DNA of 53,160 nt from Caldiserica bacterium UBA4770 (GCA_002403335.1 DHHO01000017.1:1-53160), one strand, 5' to 3'. Positions 15,686 through 24,679 are shown, numbered from the stretch's first letter. Program-made: numbers and translations. Notes: generated by a model from the sequence alone, not told the origin.

Positions 15686-16687
15686 GTGCAACCCGTTCTT
15701 AAAGTAAGAAATCTAAAGACACAATTTTTTACATATTCAGGAGTAGTCCAGGCAGTAAGAGGTATAGATTTCGATGTCTATCCTGCAGAGGCAGTGGGAA
15801 TTGTAGGAGAATCCGGGTGCGGCAAATCTGTTACCGGCCTTTCCATAATGAGACTCATTACTTATCCACCAGGAAAGATTGTTCAGGGAGAGATAAACCT
15901 TGATGGGATTGATATTCTTAACACCCCTGAAAAGGAGATGCAAAAAATAAGAGGTGGAAAGATCTCTATGATATTTCAGGATCCTATGACATCCCTTAAC
16001 CCTGCCCTAACAATAGGCTATCAGATGTCTGAGATGCTGCGTCTTCATACAAATCTAAAGAACAACGAGATCAAGGAAAGAGTGATAGAGCTGCTCAATC
16101 TTGTGAGAATTAAGTCACCCGAAGAGGTTTATAAACAGTACCCTCACCAGTTGAGCGGAGGAATGAGGCAGAGGGTAATGATTGCAATGGCTATTTCCTG
16201 TGAACCAAAGATAATTATTGCAGACGAACCCACAACTTCTGTTGATGTTACAATTCAGGCACAGATTCTGTATCTCCTGCATGACCTTAAAGAAAGGGTA
16301 AACTCTTCCATTATCCTCATCACCCATAACCTTGCAGTTGTAGCAGGATTATGTAGCAGAATACTTGTAATGTATGCAGGGCTTGTCATCGAAGAAGGAA
16401 GTGACTTCCAGATCTTCGAGAATCCAAAACACCCATACACATGGGGATTATTAAAATCAGTGCCAAGAATCGACCAGGAAGAGAAGGAGAAACTTTCCAC
16501 TATCGCAGGGCTCCCCCCAGACCTCATCTCCCCTCCAAAAGGATGCCCATTTTCTTTAAGATGTGACTATGCAATGCGCATCTGTTTTGAGCAGCTACCA
16601 CCCTATTTCGAACCAGAGAAAGGGCATAGGGTTATCTGCTGGCTTCTTGATAAAAGAGCCCCCGCAGCCACAAGGAGTAAAAAATGA
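15686..16687 (+). CDS. Peptide ABC transporter ATPase (OppD/DppD type)
   Basis: A 333-residue ABC ATPase. Walker A is 'GESGCGKS' (about 41-48), the Q-loop is 'MIFQDPMTSLNP', the signature is 'QLSGGMRQRV', Walker B is 'IIIADEPTTSVD', and the H-loop is 'LITHNLAV'. The C-terminal oligopeptide extension has Cys residues in 'GCPFSLRCDYAMRICFEQLPPYF...HRVICWL', the pattern that binds an Fe-S cluster in some Dpp/Opp ATPases. The start is GTG at 15686, supported by AGGAGGA 5 bases before. The stop overlaps the next ATG by 4 bases (ATGA). It forms a heterodimer with the following ATPase. Confidence 0.95.
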   Translation: MQPVLKVRNLKTQFFTYSGVVQAVRGIDFDVYPAEAVGIVGESGCGKSVTGLSIMRLITYPPGKIVQGEINLDGIDILNTPEKEMQKIRGGKISMIFQDPMTSLNPALTIGYQMSEMLRLHTNLKNNEIKERVIELLNLVRIKSPEEVYKQYPHQLSGGMRQRVMIAMAISCEPKIIIADEPTTSVDVTIQAQILYLLHDLKERVNSSIILITHNLAVVAGLCSRILVMYAGLVIEEGSDFQIFENPKHPYTWGLLKSVPRIDQEEKEKLSTIAGLPPDLISPPKGCPFSLRCDYAMRICFEQLPPYFEPEKGHRVICWLLDKRAPAATRSKK

Positions 16688-17670
16688 GCGAAGATAATAT
16701 CCTCGAAGTACACAATCTTAAAAAATATTTTCCCATAAGAAGCGGTATATTTGCAAGCACAAAGGGAGTTATGGTAAAGGCTGTTGATGATATAAGTTTC
16801 AATGTAAAGAGGGGCGAAACAGTAGGACTTGTAGGTGAAACAGGCAGCGGCAAGACAACAGTAGGAAGAACAATCATAAGACTGTATGACCCTACAGAAG
16901 GACAGGTTATCTTTGAGGGCATAGATATAGCAAGTTTAAGTGAAAAGGAAATGAATAAAGTAAGGAGAAGACTTCAGATGATCTTTCAGGATCCTTATGC
17001 CTCACTTGACCCAAGACTTACAGTGGAAGAAATTGTCACAGAGCCAATGGAGATACATAACCTCTACAATACGAAGCAGGAAAGAAGAGAAAGAGCAGCT
17101 TATATACTTAATTTACTTGGTTTAAATCCTGAACACTTATCAAGATTTCCCCATGAATTTTCAGGAGGTCAAAGGCAGAGAATTGGGCTTGCAAGGGCAC
17201 TTGCAGTAGAACCTGAATTCATCATCTGTGATGAGCCTGTTTCTGCACTGGACGTATCCATTCAAGCCCAGATTATAAATACTTTTGAAGATCTTCAGGA
17301 TGAGTTTAATCTTACTTATCTTTTTATCTCTCATGACCTTGCAATGGTAAAACATATAAGTGACGAAGTCATTGTTATGTACCTTGGCAAAATTATGGAG
17401 ATTGCACCAAGCAAAGAAATCTACGATAAGCCGCTTCACCCATACACGCAAGCACTTAACTCGGCAGTGCCAATTCCTGACCCTGTGGTTGAGAAGAAGA
17501 GGGAAAGGATTATTCTTGAGGGAGATATATCAAGCAATATAAATCTTCCCACAGGGTGCAGATTTAACCCACGCTGTAAATATACAATGAATATATGTAA
17601 AGAGAAGGAACCGCAACTACTCGAGGTATCGGCAGGGCACAAAGTTGCCTGCTACCTCTATAATAAGTAG
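16684..17670 (+). CDS. Peptide ABC transporter ATPase (OppF/DppF type)
   Basis: A 328-residue ABC ATPase, the second nucleotide-binding subunit. Walker A is 'GETGSGKTT', the Q-loop is 'MIFQDPYASLDPR', the signature is 'EFSGGQRQRIGLARAL', Walker B is 'FIICDEPVSALD', and the H-loop is 'FISHDLAM'. It also has the Cys-containing C-terminal extension ('GCRFNPRCKYTMNICKEKEPQL', then 'HKVACYL'). The extra loop after the first strand, 'IRSGIFASTKGVMVKAVDDISF', is typical of OppF. It is the last gene of the operon. The 172 bases that follow hold a hairpin and the glmM promoter. Confidence 0.95.
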   Translation: MSEDNILEVHNLKKYFPIRSGIFASTKGVMVKAVDDISFNVKRGETVGLVGETGSGKTTVGRTIIRLYDPTEGQVIFEGIDIASLSEKEMNKVRRRLQMIFQDPYASLDPRLTVEEIVTEPMEIHNLYNTKQERRERAAYILNLLGLNPEHLSRFPHEFSGGQRQRIGLARALAVEPEFIICDEPVSALDVSIQAQIINTFEDLQDEFNLTYLFISHDLAMVKHISDEVIVMYLGKIMEIAPSKEIYDKPLHPYTQALNSAVPIPDPVVEKKRERIILEGDISSNINLPTGCRFNPRCKYTMNICKEKEPQLLEVSAGHKVACYLYNK

Positions 17671-17730
17671 CTCTTTATAAATTAGACCCTGATTTGGGTA
17701 TTTGAGCTGAAGAAAACAAACTGTTTCTGT

Positions 17731-17766
17731 AACCTTCCCTGAGAAGGGAAATCTTTAATAAAGGTT
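17731..17766 (+). other. Structured RNA element after the transporter operon
   Basis: TTCCCT-GAGA-AGGGAA (17735-17750) forms a six-pair hairpin with a GNRA-type tetraloop, followed by ATCTTT, so it may be a weak terminator. A flanking pair AACCTT (17731-17736) / AAGGTT (17761-17766) overlaps it and could form an alternative or enclosing stem. Too small to assign. Confidence 0.35.
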
Positions 17767-17804
17767 TCTTAACGGGGAGAGCGACGCACCCTATAAAATC
17801 TCCT

Positions 17805-17833
17805 TTGGAATTTAAGCGTTAATAAGTTAAAAT
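17805..17833 (+). promoter_or_regulatory. Promoter of glmM (leaderless)
   Basis: TTGGAA (17805-17810), a 17-base spacer and TAAAAT (17828-17833). The ATG is at 17843, only 9 bases past the -10 box, with no Shine-Dalgarno sequence, so the transcript should start within about 3 bases of the start codon. Confidence 0.7.
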
Positions 17834-17842
17834 AGACAAAGT

Positions 17843-19174
17843 ATGAGAAAGATTTTTGGAACAGATGGTGCTCGAGGTATTGCAAATAAGGATATAACAG
17901 TTGAACTTGCAGTAAATATTGGAAGAGCGATAAGCACTTATTTTAGAGACGATGCCCCTATTCTCATCGGAGAAGATACGAGGATTTCTTCCCCAATGCT
18001 CAGAAATGCTATTTCAGCAGGAATTGTAAGTAAAGGGCTTGATGCAATTATTGCAGGTATTATCCCTACACCTGCGGTTTCGCTTCTTACGAGAATCAAT
18101 AATTTTGCTGCAGGTGTTGTAATTTCTGCATCTCATAACCCAATTGAATATAATGGGATAAAGTTATTCTCGCACTCTGGATTCAAACTTGAAGATTCCA
18201 TTGAAGAAATGATTGAAAATATGATTGAAAGCCCCCTATTTGAAGAGCCTCCAACGGGGACAGGAATAGGACGTATTATTCAGGACGAAAATCTTAAGGA
18301 ATCTTACATCAATCTCCTTGTGGAACACTTTCCACTAAATTTAGAGAGATTGAAAATCGCAGTTGATTGCGCATTTGGTTCGACATTTTATACAACACCG
18401 ACTATCCTCAAGAGGCTCGGGGCAACCACATGTGAAATTGGCACTACACCTGATGGAAAAAGGATAAATGTGGATTGCGGTTCTACAAATCCCAACGTAA
18501 TTTCACAATTTACTGTTGCCGAGGGAGCAGACATTGGCATAAGCCATGACGGAGATGGAGATAGGGTAATTTTTTCGGATTCAGAGGGTAATATCGTTGA
18601 TGGAGACGAGACTATGCTCATCATTGGTAAGTATCTCAAAAAGAAAGGAAAACTAAAAAACAATACCGTGGTAGGGACAATGATGAGTAATGTAGGAATT
18701 GAAAATGCATTTAGGGAGGAAGGGATTATATTTTTAAGAGCACCTGTGGGTGATAGGTACGTTTTATCCGAGATGTCGAAAAGTGAAGCAATCCTTGGAG
18801 GAGAACAATCAGGGCACATTATCTATCTTAACGAAGGTACAACTGGAGACGGACTTATAACTGCTCTTATGATTCTGACAGTTATGATAGATGAAGAGAA
18901 ACCACTCAGCAAGTTAAGAAAAGGAATTGTTCGTTTTCCACAGGTTCTTATAAATGCAAGGGTAAAAGATAAAGAAATCCTGAATAGTGAGCACGTTATT
19001 AATTTTATAAATGAGGAGAAAAGAAGGCTTGGTAAAGAAGGAAGGATATTCATACGCGCATCCGGAACCGAGCCCCTCATAAGAGTAATGGTTGAAGGCG
19101 AAAACGAAAAAGATGTAAATAACATTGCAACAAAAATTAAAGAATTCCTGGAGGAGAAACCATGTGCGGAATAG
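17843..19174 (+). CDS. glmM: Phosphoglucosamine mutase GlmM
   Basis: Interconverts glucosamine 6-phosphate and glucosamine 1-phosphate on the path to UDP-GlcNAc for peptidoglycan. The 443-residue length is usual for GlmM. The N terminus 'KIFGTDGARGIANKDIT' is diagnostic. The active-site loop 'ISASHNP' carries phosphoserine S97, metal binding uses 'SHDGDGDRVIF' (about 234-244), and the sugar-binding loop is 'GEQSGHI' (about 320). The C-terminal phosphate-binding motif is 'IRASGTEPLIRVMVEG'. It overlaps glmS by 13 bases, so the two steps from fructose 6-phosphate are co-expressed. The start has no ribosome site and follows a -10 box closely. Confidence 0.97.
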   Translation: MRKIFGTDGARGIANKDITVELAVNIGRAISTYFRDDAPILIGEDTRISSPMLRNAISAGIVSKGLDAIIAGIIPTPAVSLLTRINNFAAGVVISASHNPIEYNGIKLFSHSGFKLEDSIEEMIENMIESPLFEEPPTGTGIGRIIQDENLKESYINLLVEHFPLNLERLKIAVDCAFGSTFYTTPTILKRLGATTCEIGTTPDGKRINVDCGSTNPNVISQFTVAEGADIGISHDGDGDRVIFSDSEGNIVDGDETMLIIGKYLKKKGKLKNNTVVGTMMSNVGIENAFREEGIIFLRAPVGDRYVLSEMSKSEAILGGEQSGHIIYLNEGTTGDGLITALMILTVMIDEEKPLSKLRKGIVRFPQVLINARVKDKEILNSEHVINFINEEKRRLGKEGRIFIRASGTEPLIRVMVEGENEKDVNNIATKIKEFLEEKPCAE

Positions 19175-20982
19175 TAGGGTATATAGGAGATAAGGAAGCT
19201 TTACCAATCCTTATTGACGGGCTTAAAAAGCTTGAATACAGAGGGTATGATTCTGCAGGCATTGCAATTATTGGCAAAGACCTCACAGTTGTAAAAACTC
19301 AGGGAAGGATAAGTGACCTTGAGAAGAAACTTTCTACTGAGGAGATACAGGGCACTATTGGTATAGGACACACGAGATGGGCAACCCATGGTATACCAAA
19401 TGATATTAATGCTCATCCTCATTTCAGTGAAAGCAAGAATATTGTTGTCGTACATAATGGCATTATTGAAAACTATATCGAAATTAAGAAAATGCTCATA
19501 AAAGAAGGAAAGGTTTTCAGGTCTGAAACAGACACCGAGGTCATTCCATATCTTATCGAAGAGTTTTATGAGGGAGATCTGCTCAAAGCAGTGAATAAAG
19601 CCACGGATTTACTTGAGGGTTCCTATGCAATTGCCGTAATGAGCAAAAATGAAAGAGACCGATTTATCGTTGTAAGGAAGGATAGCCCTCTTGTCCTTGG
19701 GGTAGGAGATCATGAGAATTTTGTTGCCTCCGATATTCCTGCACTCCTTCAGTACACAAAGGATATCATAATCCTCGAGAATGGAGATATTGCTGATATT
19801 CACAAGGACAGTTACACCATCTATGATAGAGATCTGAAGCCTATCAGAAGAAATATACAGAGGATTGACTGGAAAATAGAGGATGCACAGAAGGGTGGCT
19901 TCAAACACTTTATGCTAAAAGAGATCTTCGAAGAACCCAATGTAATAAAAGAGGCAATGAGAGGAAGAATCAAAGGGGATTCGATTGAAATCCCGGAGCT
20001 TAAATTAACAAAAGAGGAACTTTCTTCCATTAACCAGGTCTACTTTGTTGCCTGTGGGACTGCATATCACGCGGGTTTAGTTGGACGTTACCTTGTAGAA
20101 AAATATCTGAAAATTCCTTCTACTGCAGAAGTCGCCTCGGAATTCAGGTACAGAGACCCTGTTATAGATAAGCACACTCTTCTTTTTGTCGTGAGTCAAT
20201 CCGGAGAGACTGCAGATACTCTGGCAGCACTGAGACTCGGGAAGGCAAAAGGGGCAAAAACAATCGGTATCGTTAATGTGGTAGGAAGCTCAGTGTCGCG
20301 AGAGGTAGATAATGTCATTTATATCCATGCAGGCCCTGAGATTGCAGTTGCCTCAACAAAAGCCTATGTTGCACAGGTTGAGGTGATTGCCCTCATTGTT
20401 CTTTATATGGCAAAAATTTTGGGATGTTTAGAAACAGAAGAAGAGAAACACCTCGCAAAAGAATTTAATGCACTTTATGACAGAGCAAACAACATCATTC
20501 AGAGATGTGGAGAGATTGCAGATTTTGTCTCAACAACAAAAAACATTGAGGAGACATTTTATATAGGAAGGAACCTTGACTTCGCGCTTTCCCTTGAGGG
20601 GGCGTTGAAATTAAAAGAGATCTCCTATATCCATGCAGAGGGTTATCCTGCAGGAGAACTTAAACATGGCCCACTTGCGCTTATCACCCCAAATTCTCTT
20701 GTTATTGCAATTAATACCTACAAACCCCTCAGGGAAAAAACTTTGAGTAATATTAAAGAGGTAAAGGCACGCGGTGGAAAAGTCCTTGCAATAGCAGAGG
20801 AAGGTAACTCTAATATCGAAGAGGTTGCTGATAGGGTCTTCTATGTACCGAAAACAAGAGACGACCTCGCACCTATTGTAAATATCATTCCACTACAGCT
20901 TATTGCCTACTATATGGCAGAAACCAGAGGACTTGATATTGATAAGCCTCGAAATCTTGCAAAATCAGTGACTGTAGAATGA
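19162..20982 (+). CDS. glmS: Glutamine--fructose-6-phosphate aminotransferase GlmS
   Basis: Makes glucosamine 6-phosphate from fructose 6-phosphate and glutamine. 606 residues, full length. The N-terminal glutaminase domain starts 'MCGIVGYIG', where Cys2 is the nucleophile after Met removal, with 'LEYRGYDSAGIA' and 'GHTRWATHG'. Two SIS domains follow: 'YFVACGTAYHAGLVGRYLVEK' and 'VVSQSGETADTLAALR' (about 295-365), then 'ALKLKEISYIHAEGYPAGELKHGPLALI' (about 485-515), ending 'DKPRNLAKSVTVE'. ATG 19162 is fixed by the Cys2 rule and lies inside the end of glmM with GGAGG before it. No glmS ribozyme is seen. The stop overlaps the next gene by 4 bases. Confidence 0.98.
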   Translation: MCGIVGYIGDKEALPILIDGLKKLEYRGYDSAGIAIIGKDLTVVKTQGRISDLEKKLSTEEIQGTIGIGHTRWATHGIPNDINAHPHFSESKNIVVVHNGIIENYIEIKKMLIKEGKVFRSETDTEVIPYLIEEFYEGDLLKAVNKATDLLEGSYAIAVMSKNERDRFIVVRKDSPLVLGVGDHENFVASDIPALLQYTKDIIILENGDIADIHKDSYTIYDRDLKPIRRNIQRIDWKIEDAQKGGFKHFMLKEIFEEPNVIKEAMRGRIKGDSIEIPELKLTKEELSSINQVYFVACGTAYHAGLVGRYLVEKYLKIPSTAEVASEFRYRDPVIDKHTLLFVVSQSGETADTLAALRLGKAKGAKTIGIVNVVGSSVSREVDNVIYIHAGPEIAVASTKAYVAQVEVIALIVLYMAKILGCLETEEEKHLAKEFNALYDRANNIIQRCGEIADFVSTTKNIEETFYIGRNLDFALSLEGALKLKEISYIHAEGYPAGELKHGPLALITPNSLVIAINTYKPLREKTLSNIKEVKARGGKVLAIAEEGNSNIEEVADRVFYVPKTRDDLAPIVNIIPLQLIAYYMAETRGLDIDKPRNLAKSVTVE

Positions 20983-21614
20983 AAATATTCCTTGACAGTG
21001 CAAGCCCTGAAGAGATAGATAAATTCAGCAGATTTTTATTCATAAAGGGTGTAACAACAAATCCTTCTCTCCTCCACCAAAGTGGAGCAAGGATTAGGGA
21101 TATTATTAATCTCTGCAGGAGTTTAAAGATAAAAGTATTTGTACAGACTTTGTCAGAAAGGAGTAATGAAATATATAAAGAAGGTGTAGATTATTATAAT
21201 CTGTATCCAGAGGGACTTATCTTGAAGATTCCATTCTCAGAAGAGGGACTAAAAAGTCTTAACCTTTTTAAACACGACAGGATACCGACTGCAATAACAT
21301 CCATCTTTTCCTTTGGAGAAATACTCCTATCCCTCCCATATGAGCCTGAATATGTGATTCCCTATGTAAACAGGATTAGTAGGGCAGGTGGTAACCCATT
21401 CAATATAATCAGTGCAGCAAAGGAATTTATCAGAAATGAACAACTGCTTACAGAGATCCTTTCGGCAAGTTTCAAAACGGTAGCAGAAGTAGAAGATGCA
21501 TTCATTGCAGGAAGTGACTGCGCAACAATCCCTCCAAATATTATAAGAGACATCCTCGACAATCCCCTCTCAAAGATAGCAATCCAGGAATTTAATAAAA
21601 ATGCTGAAAATTAA
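20979..21614 (+). CDS. Transaldolase / fructose-6-phosphate aldolase family protein
   Basis: A 211-residue TIM-barrel enzyme of the short transaldolase (TalC/FSA) group. 'MKIFLDSASPEEI' is the family start. 'GVTTNPSLL' (about 24-32) contains the conserved Asn. Schiff-base Lys K83 is in 'LILKIPFSEEGLKSL', followed by 'PTAITSIFSFGEILL' and 'IPYVNRISRAGGN'. Known members either transfer dihydroxyacetone units between sugar phosphates or cleave fructose 6-phosphate. Here it is translationally coupled to glmS (ATGA, 4 bases), whose substrate is fructose 6-phosphate, so a role in supplying or balancing that pool is inferred. Transaldolase versus aldolase cannot be separated from sequence alone. Confidence 0.87.
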   Translation: MKIFLDSASPEEIDKFSRFLFIKGVTTNPSLLHQSGARIRDIINLCRSLKIKVFVQTLSERSNEIYKEGVDYYNLYPEGLILKIPFSEEGLKSLNLFKHDRIPTAITSIFSFGEILLSLPYEPEYVIPYVNRISRAGGNPFNIISAAKEFIRNEQLLTEILSASFKTVAEVEDAFIAGSDCATIPPNIIRDILDNPLSKIAIQEFNKNAEN

Positions 21615-21668
21615 AAGAAGTTTAGATAATTTCGTAAGCAAATATAACAGGAAAATATTACCCTTCAT

Positions 21669-22784
21669 ATGAATAGATTGATTTGTAGAAGTTGCGGTAA
21701 AACCTACAAGATGAACAAAAACATATGGAGATGTGAGTGCGGTGGTCTCCTCGACCTTGAATTTGATGCAAGATTTCCTCTGAAAGAGATCACTAAAAGA
21801 AAGGAGACATTATGGAGATACAGAGAGGCACTCCCTGTGGAGGATGATGCAAACATTGTATCCTTTGATGAGGGCTTTACACCTCTTATTTCTGTTCACT
21901 TCAATCAGAGAAATGTGCTCATAAAAGAGGACCATCTATTTCCAAGTGGTTCCTTTAAAGATAGAGGGGCTACTGTTATGGTGAGCAAGGTCAAAGAAAT
22001 TGGAGTAAATAGAATTGTTGAGGATTCTTCAGGTAATGCAGGGGCAGCTCTTGCTGCATATGCTGCAAGAGCTCACATCCTATGTGATATCTTCGTACCA
22101 GATTACACATCAGAAGGCAAACTTGTACAGATAAGAGCATACGGGGTGAATCTTACAAAAGTGAAGGGCTCAAGAGAAGACACAAGCAGTGAAGCAATGA
22201 AGTTTGCAGCAAAGTATTACTATGCAAGCCATTATTGGAATCCTTTCTTCTTTCATGGGACAAAGACATTTTCCTTTGAAGTATGCGAGCAACTTGGGTG
22301 GAAGTCACCGGATACCCTCATCCTCCCTGTAGGGAACGGCTCTCTTCTTATAGGGGTTTATATTGGTTTTCAGGAGCTTATGAGGGAAAACATTATTGAA
22401 AAGATACCCCGTTTTATAGGGGTGCAACCTGAAAACTGTGCACCTCTTGCTTGCTCTTTTAAGAAAGGTCTAAACACGATTATACCGATAGAGAAAAAGC
22501 CCACTATTGCAGAGGGGATTATGATTGCAAATCCCATAAGAGGAGTCCAGATTCTTAATATTGTAAGAGAGTCAAATGGAGACTTCATTGAAGTTTCAGA
22601 AGAAGAGATCATTGAGGCGCTCAAAGAAATGATTGCAATGGGATTTTATATTGAGCCCACTTCTGCTGCAACAATTGCGGGTGTAAAGAAATATTTGCCA
22701 CGCTCTTCCTCAGGCGAAGTTATTGTTTCAACATTCACAGGCCATGGACTGAAGACAACAGAAACACTCTCAAAAATATTTTGA
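21669..22784 (+). CDS. thrC: Threonine synthase
   Basis: A PLP-dependent enzyme that makes threonine from O-phosphohomoserine. 371 residues. An N-terminal zinc-ribbon-like segment (CRSCG at 6-10 and CECGG at 22-26) is found in many ThrC proteins. 'DEGFTPLI' precedes the PLP motif 'PSGSFKDRGA', with Schiff-base K97. 'EDSSGNAGAALAAYAARA' is the phosphate-binding loop and 'LPVGNGSLLIGVY' the PLP phosphate cradle (usually GNGG). The gene is 54 bases after the transaldolase stop, probably in the same transcript or from its own weak promoter; no strong ribosome site precedes the ATG. Cysteate or other fold-type II synthases are less likely, given the zinc ribbon. Confidence 0.88.
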   Translation: MNRLICRSCGKTYKMNKNIWRCECGGLLDLEFDARFPLKEITKRKETLWRYREALPVEDDANIVSFDEGFTPLISVHFNQRNVLIKEDHLFPSGSFKDRGATVMVSKVKEIGVNRIVEDSSGNAGAALAAYAARAHILCDIFVPDYTSEGKLVQIRAYGVNLTKVKGSREDTSSEAMKFAAKYYYASHYWNPFFFHGTKTFSFEVCEQLGWKSPDTLILPVGNGSLLIGVYIGFQELMRENIIEKIPRFIGVQPENCAPLACSFKKGLNTIIPIEKKPTIAEGIMIANPIRGVQILNIVRESNGDFIEVSEEEIIEALKEMIAMGFYIEPTSAATIAGVKKYLPRSSSGEVIVSTFTGHGLKTTETLSKIF

Positions 22785-22830
22785 GTGAGAATCTCTACCG
22801 CTTGCAATGTAATTCATTCTCGAAAAGTTG

Positions 22831-22836
22831 TATAAT
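22831..22836 (+). promoter_or_regulatory. -10 box of the GNAT gene (leaderless)
   Basis: TATAAT ends 9 bases before ATG 22846. There is no Shine-Dalgarno sequence and no good -35 box. This supports the start at 22846 rather than the ATG at 22828, which overlaps the -10 region. Confidence 0.5.
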
Positions 22837-22845
22837 ATTAATCGA

Positions 22846-23436
22846 ATGGAAAGATTTAAAATTAGAAAAGGTGAACTAAAGGATACGCTGGACTTTTCTA
22901 ACCTTGTCATGCAGGCTTCGGGCAATTTCCTTCTTCACCTTTTCGGGGAAGATACCCAAAATCTCATTCAGTTTCTTTATAAAAACCCTGCCAATGTGTT
23001 CAGCATTGACCATACGTTTGTCGCAGAAGTAAACGAAAGATGCGGAGGAATACTCCTTGCTTACGACTATAAAACTAAGAAAACAGAGGAATTAAACACT
23101 GGAAGGCTCATCACGAAAAAACTTAGAGTGCGCTTCTTTAAAATCTTTATAAGACTCATTAAAGCAGGGAATATGTCAAAAATTTATAAGGATGATTTCT
23201 ATATAAGTGATATAGCCGTCTACCATGAACTCAGAGGACTGGGATGTGCTACAGCACTTATAAAAGAGGCAGAGAAGATTGCACGTGCCAAAAAGATGAG
23301 GCTTTCTCTCGATGTTGAGAGCGACAACAGTAATGCAATAAAACTCTATAGAAAAGTTGGCTTTGAAACAACTGAAGAAAAAGTCATTAAATTAGGAGAA
23401 GAATTTAGATTTTTAAGAATGACAAAAAATACATAG
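22846..23436 (+). CDS. GNAT-family N-acetyltransferase
   Basis: A 196-residue acetyl-CoA-dependent acyltransferase of the GNAT fold. The acetyl-CoA-binding motif A is 'FYISDIAVYHELRGLGCATALIKEAEKIARAKK' (about 125-157), including R/Q-x-x-G-x-G/A (RGLGCA). It is followed by 'MRLSLDVESDNSNAIKLYRKVGFETTEEKVIKL', the usual C-terminal strand and 'NxxAxxLYxKxGF' motif. Substrate unknown. It lies 9 bases before the HtrA-like protease gene, so the two are probably co-transcribed. ATG 22846 is preferred over 22828, because the upstream codons coincide with a TATAAT box. Confidence 0.88.
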   Translation: MERFKIRKGELKDTLDFSNLVMQASGNFLLHLFGEDTQNLIQFLYKNPANVFSIDHTFVAEVNERCGGILLAYDYKTKKTEELNTGRLITKKLRVRFFKIFIRLIKAGNMSKIYKDDFYISDIAVYHELRGLGCATALIKEAEKIARAKKMRLSLDVESDNSNAIKLYRKVGFETTEEKVIKLGEEFRFLRMTKNT

Positions 23437-23445
23437 GGAGGTTTT

Positions 23446-24408
23446 ATGGAAAACTTTGAAAACATACTTGAATCTTATTCTGAAGCAATCATAAGGGTAG
23501 CAGAGAGGGTAAGCCCCGCTGTAGTAAATGTCGATGTCACTCAGGCTGCGCCCGGATATTACTTCTTTGAGGGACCACAACAACTTCAGGGGATGGGATC
23601 TGGATTTGTATTTACACCAGACGGCTATATCCTCACAAACTCTCATGTGGTATACAACGCAAATAGAATCAGGGTAACATTTCCTGATAGAAACCAGTAC
23701 GAAGCACAACTTGTAGGTGAAGATCCGCAAACTGATCTTGCAGTAATAAGGATTAATGAAGCAAGATTGCCTGCAATTGAATTTGGAGATTCTGATAAAT
23801 TAAAGGTTGCTCAACCTGTCCTTGCAATAGGAAACCCTTTTGGGTTTGGCCATAGCGTAACAAGTGGCGTTATCAGTGCTCTGGGAAGGACCCTAAAGGG
23901 ATACACTGGAAATATCATTGAAAACATTATTCAAACAGATGCAGCCCTCAACCCAGGAAATTCAGGTGGCCCTCTTATTGATATACACGGAAAGGTTATA
24001 GGAGTAAATATGGCAATTATTCCAGGAGCACAGGGTATCTGTTTTGCAATTCCTATTAACACAGCAAACTGGGTTGCTGCCCTTTTAATAAAAGACGGAA
24101 AGGTGAGAAGAAGTTATCTCGGGATTCTGGGGCAGGGAGTGAGTCTTCGCCCTGGTGTAGTGGAGGAACTTAATATCCAGCAGAGTGCAGGAATATATAT
24201 AATGAGAATAATTCATGAAAGCCCTGCAGAGAAGGGAGGGCTGAGAGAAGGGGATATCATCCTTAAAATAAACGATAGGAACACTAAGAATGTGGAAGAT
24301 CTCCAGAGATTTCTAACAAACACAATGCCAGGAAGCAGGGTAAGCCTCGATATTCTCAGAGGAAAAGATCTTCAAAGCATAGTAATTACCCTTGAGGCTT
24401 CGGAATAG
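23446..24408 (+). CDS. HtrA/DegP-like serine protease with one PDZ domain
   Basis: A 320-residue trypsin-like protease. The catalytic triad is intact: H67 in 'LTNSHVV', D97 in 'DPQTDLAVI', and S173 in 'ALNPGNSGGPLID'. A single PDZ domain covers about 225-315 ('RRSYLGILGQGVSLRPGV', 'IIHESPAEKGGLREGDIILKIND'). Unlike classic periplasmic HtrA there is no signal peptide or membrane helix at the N terminus ('MENFENILESYSEAIIRVAERVSPAVVNVDV'), so it is predicted to act in the cytoplasm. AGGGAGG precedes the ATG. Role inferred: protein quality control. The gene before it encodes a GNAT enzyme. Confidence 0.93.
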   Translation: MENFENILESYSEAIIRVAERVSPAVVNVDVTQAAPGYYFFEGPQQLQGMGSGFVFTPDGYILTNSHVVYNANRIRVTFPDRNQYEAQLVGEDPQTDLAVIRINEARLPAIEFGDSDKLKVAQPVLAIGNPFGFGHSVTSGVISALGRTLKGYTGNIIENIIQTDAALNPGNSGGPLIDIHGKVIGVNMAIIPGAQGICFAIPINTANWVAALLIKDGKVRRSYLGILGQGVSLRPGVVEELNIQQSAGIYIMRIIHESPAEKGGLREGDIILKINDRNTKNVEDLQRFLTNTMPGSRVSLDILRGKDLQSIVITLEASE

Positions 24409-24469
24409 ACAAAAGATCTTCTTAATAAAGTAGCTGTGGATAACTTGACGTAAGGAAATAGAAAAAAGC

Positions 24470-24492
24470 TGAGGAAAGTTAACTTTTCCTCA
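24470..24492 (+). terminator. Inverted repeat after the protease gene, weak terminator
   Basis: TGAGGAAAGTT / AACTTTTCCTCA pair over 11 positions with one bulge, 60 bases after the stop. An A-run precedes it and no clean T-run follows on the plus strand, so termination may be weak, or the element may act as a roadblock. The rest of 24409-24679 is non-coding, apart from the promoter of the next gene. Confidence 0.4.
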
Positions 24493-24623
24493 CACCTTTC
24501 TAATCAAGCGTGACTCCCCTTTTCATACCAACAACCTTTACTAACACCCCCTATTAAGTAGCCTTAAAGCCCCTTCTAAGTTTATAAATTTGAAATCTAT
24601 ACGACCTCTGAGAACCTAAAAAT

Positions 24624-24652
24624 TTGCCGAAATCAAAAAATTGTATTAAAAT
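24624..24652 (+). promoter_or_regulatory. Promoter of the diguanylate cyclase gene
   Basis: TTGCCG (24624-24629), a 17-base spacer and TAAAAT (24647-24652). The ATG is at 24680 with an AGGAAAG ribosome site at 24663-24669, so this gene has a short, normal leader. Confidence 0.65.
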
Positions 24653-24679
24653 TTAAGTAATCAGGAAAGATATAAAAAA

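Noticed and set aside
17671..17842. glmS ribozyme or other sugar riboswitch before glmM
   Set aside because: None of the conserved glmS ribozyme core is present, and glmM has a leaderless promoter, so a cis RNA element would not be in the transcript.
18388..18819. 143-codon minus-strand frame inside glmM
   Set aside because: It is an antisense shadow of a conserved gene, without ribosome site or recognisable motifs.
24470..24492. Intrinsic terminator on the minus strand
   Set aside because: On that strand the hairpin is followed by a T-run, but there is no minus-strand gene upstream to terminate, so I list it only as a weak plus-strand element.
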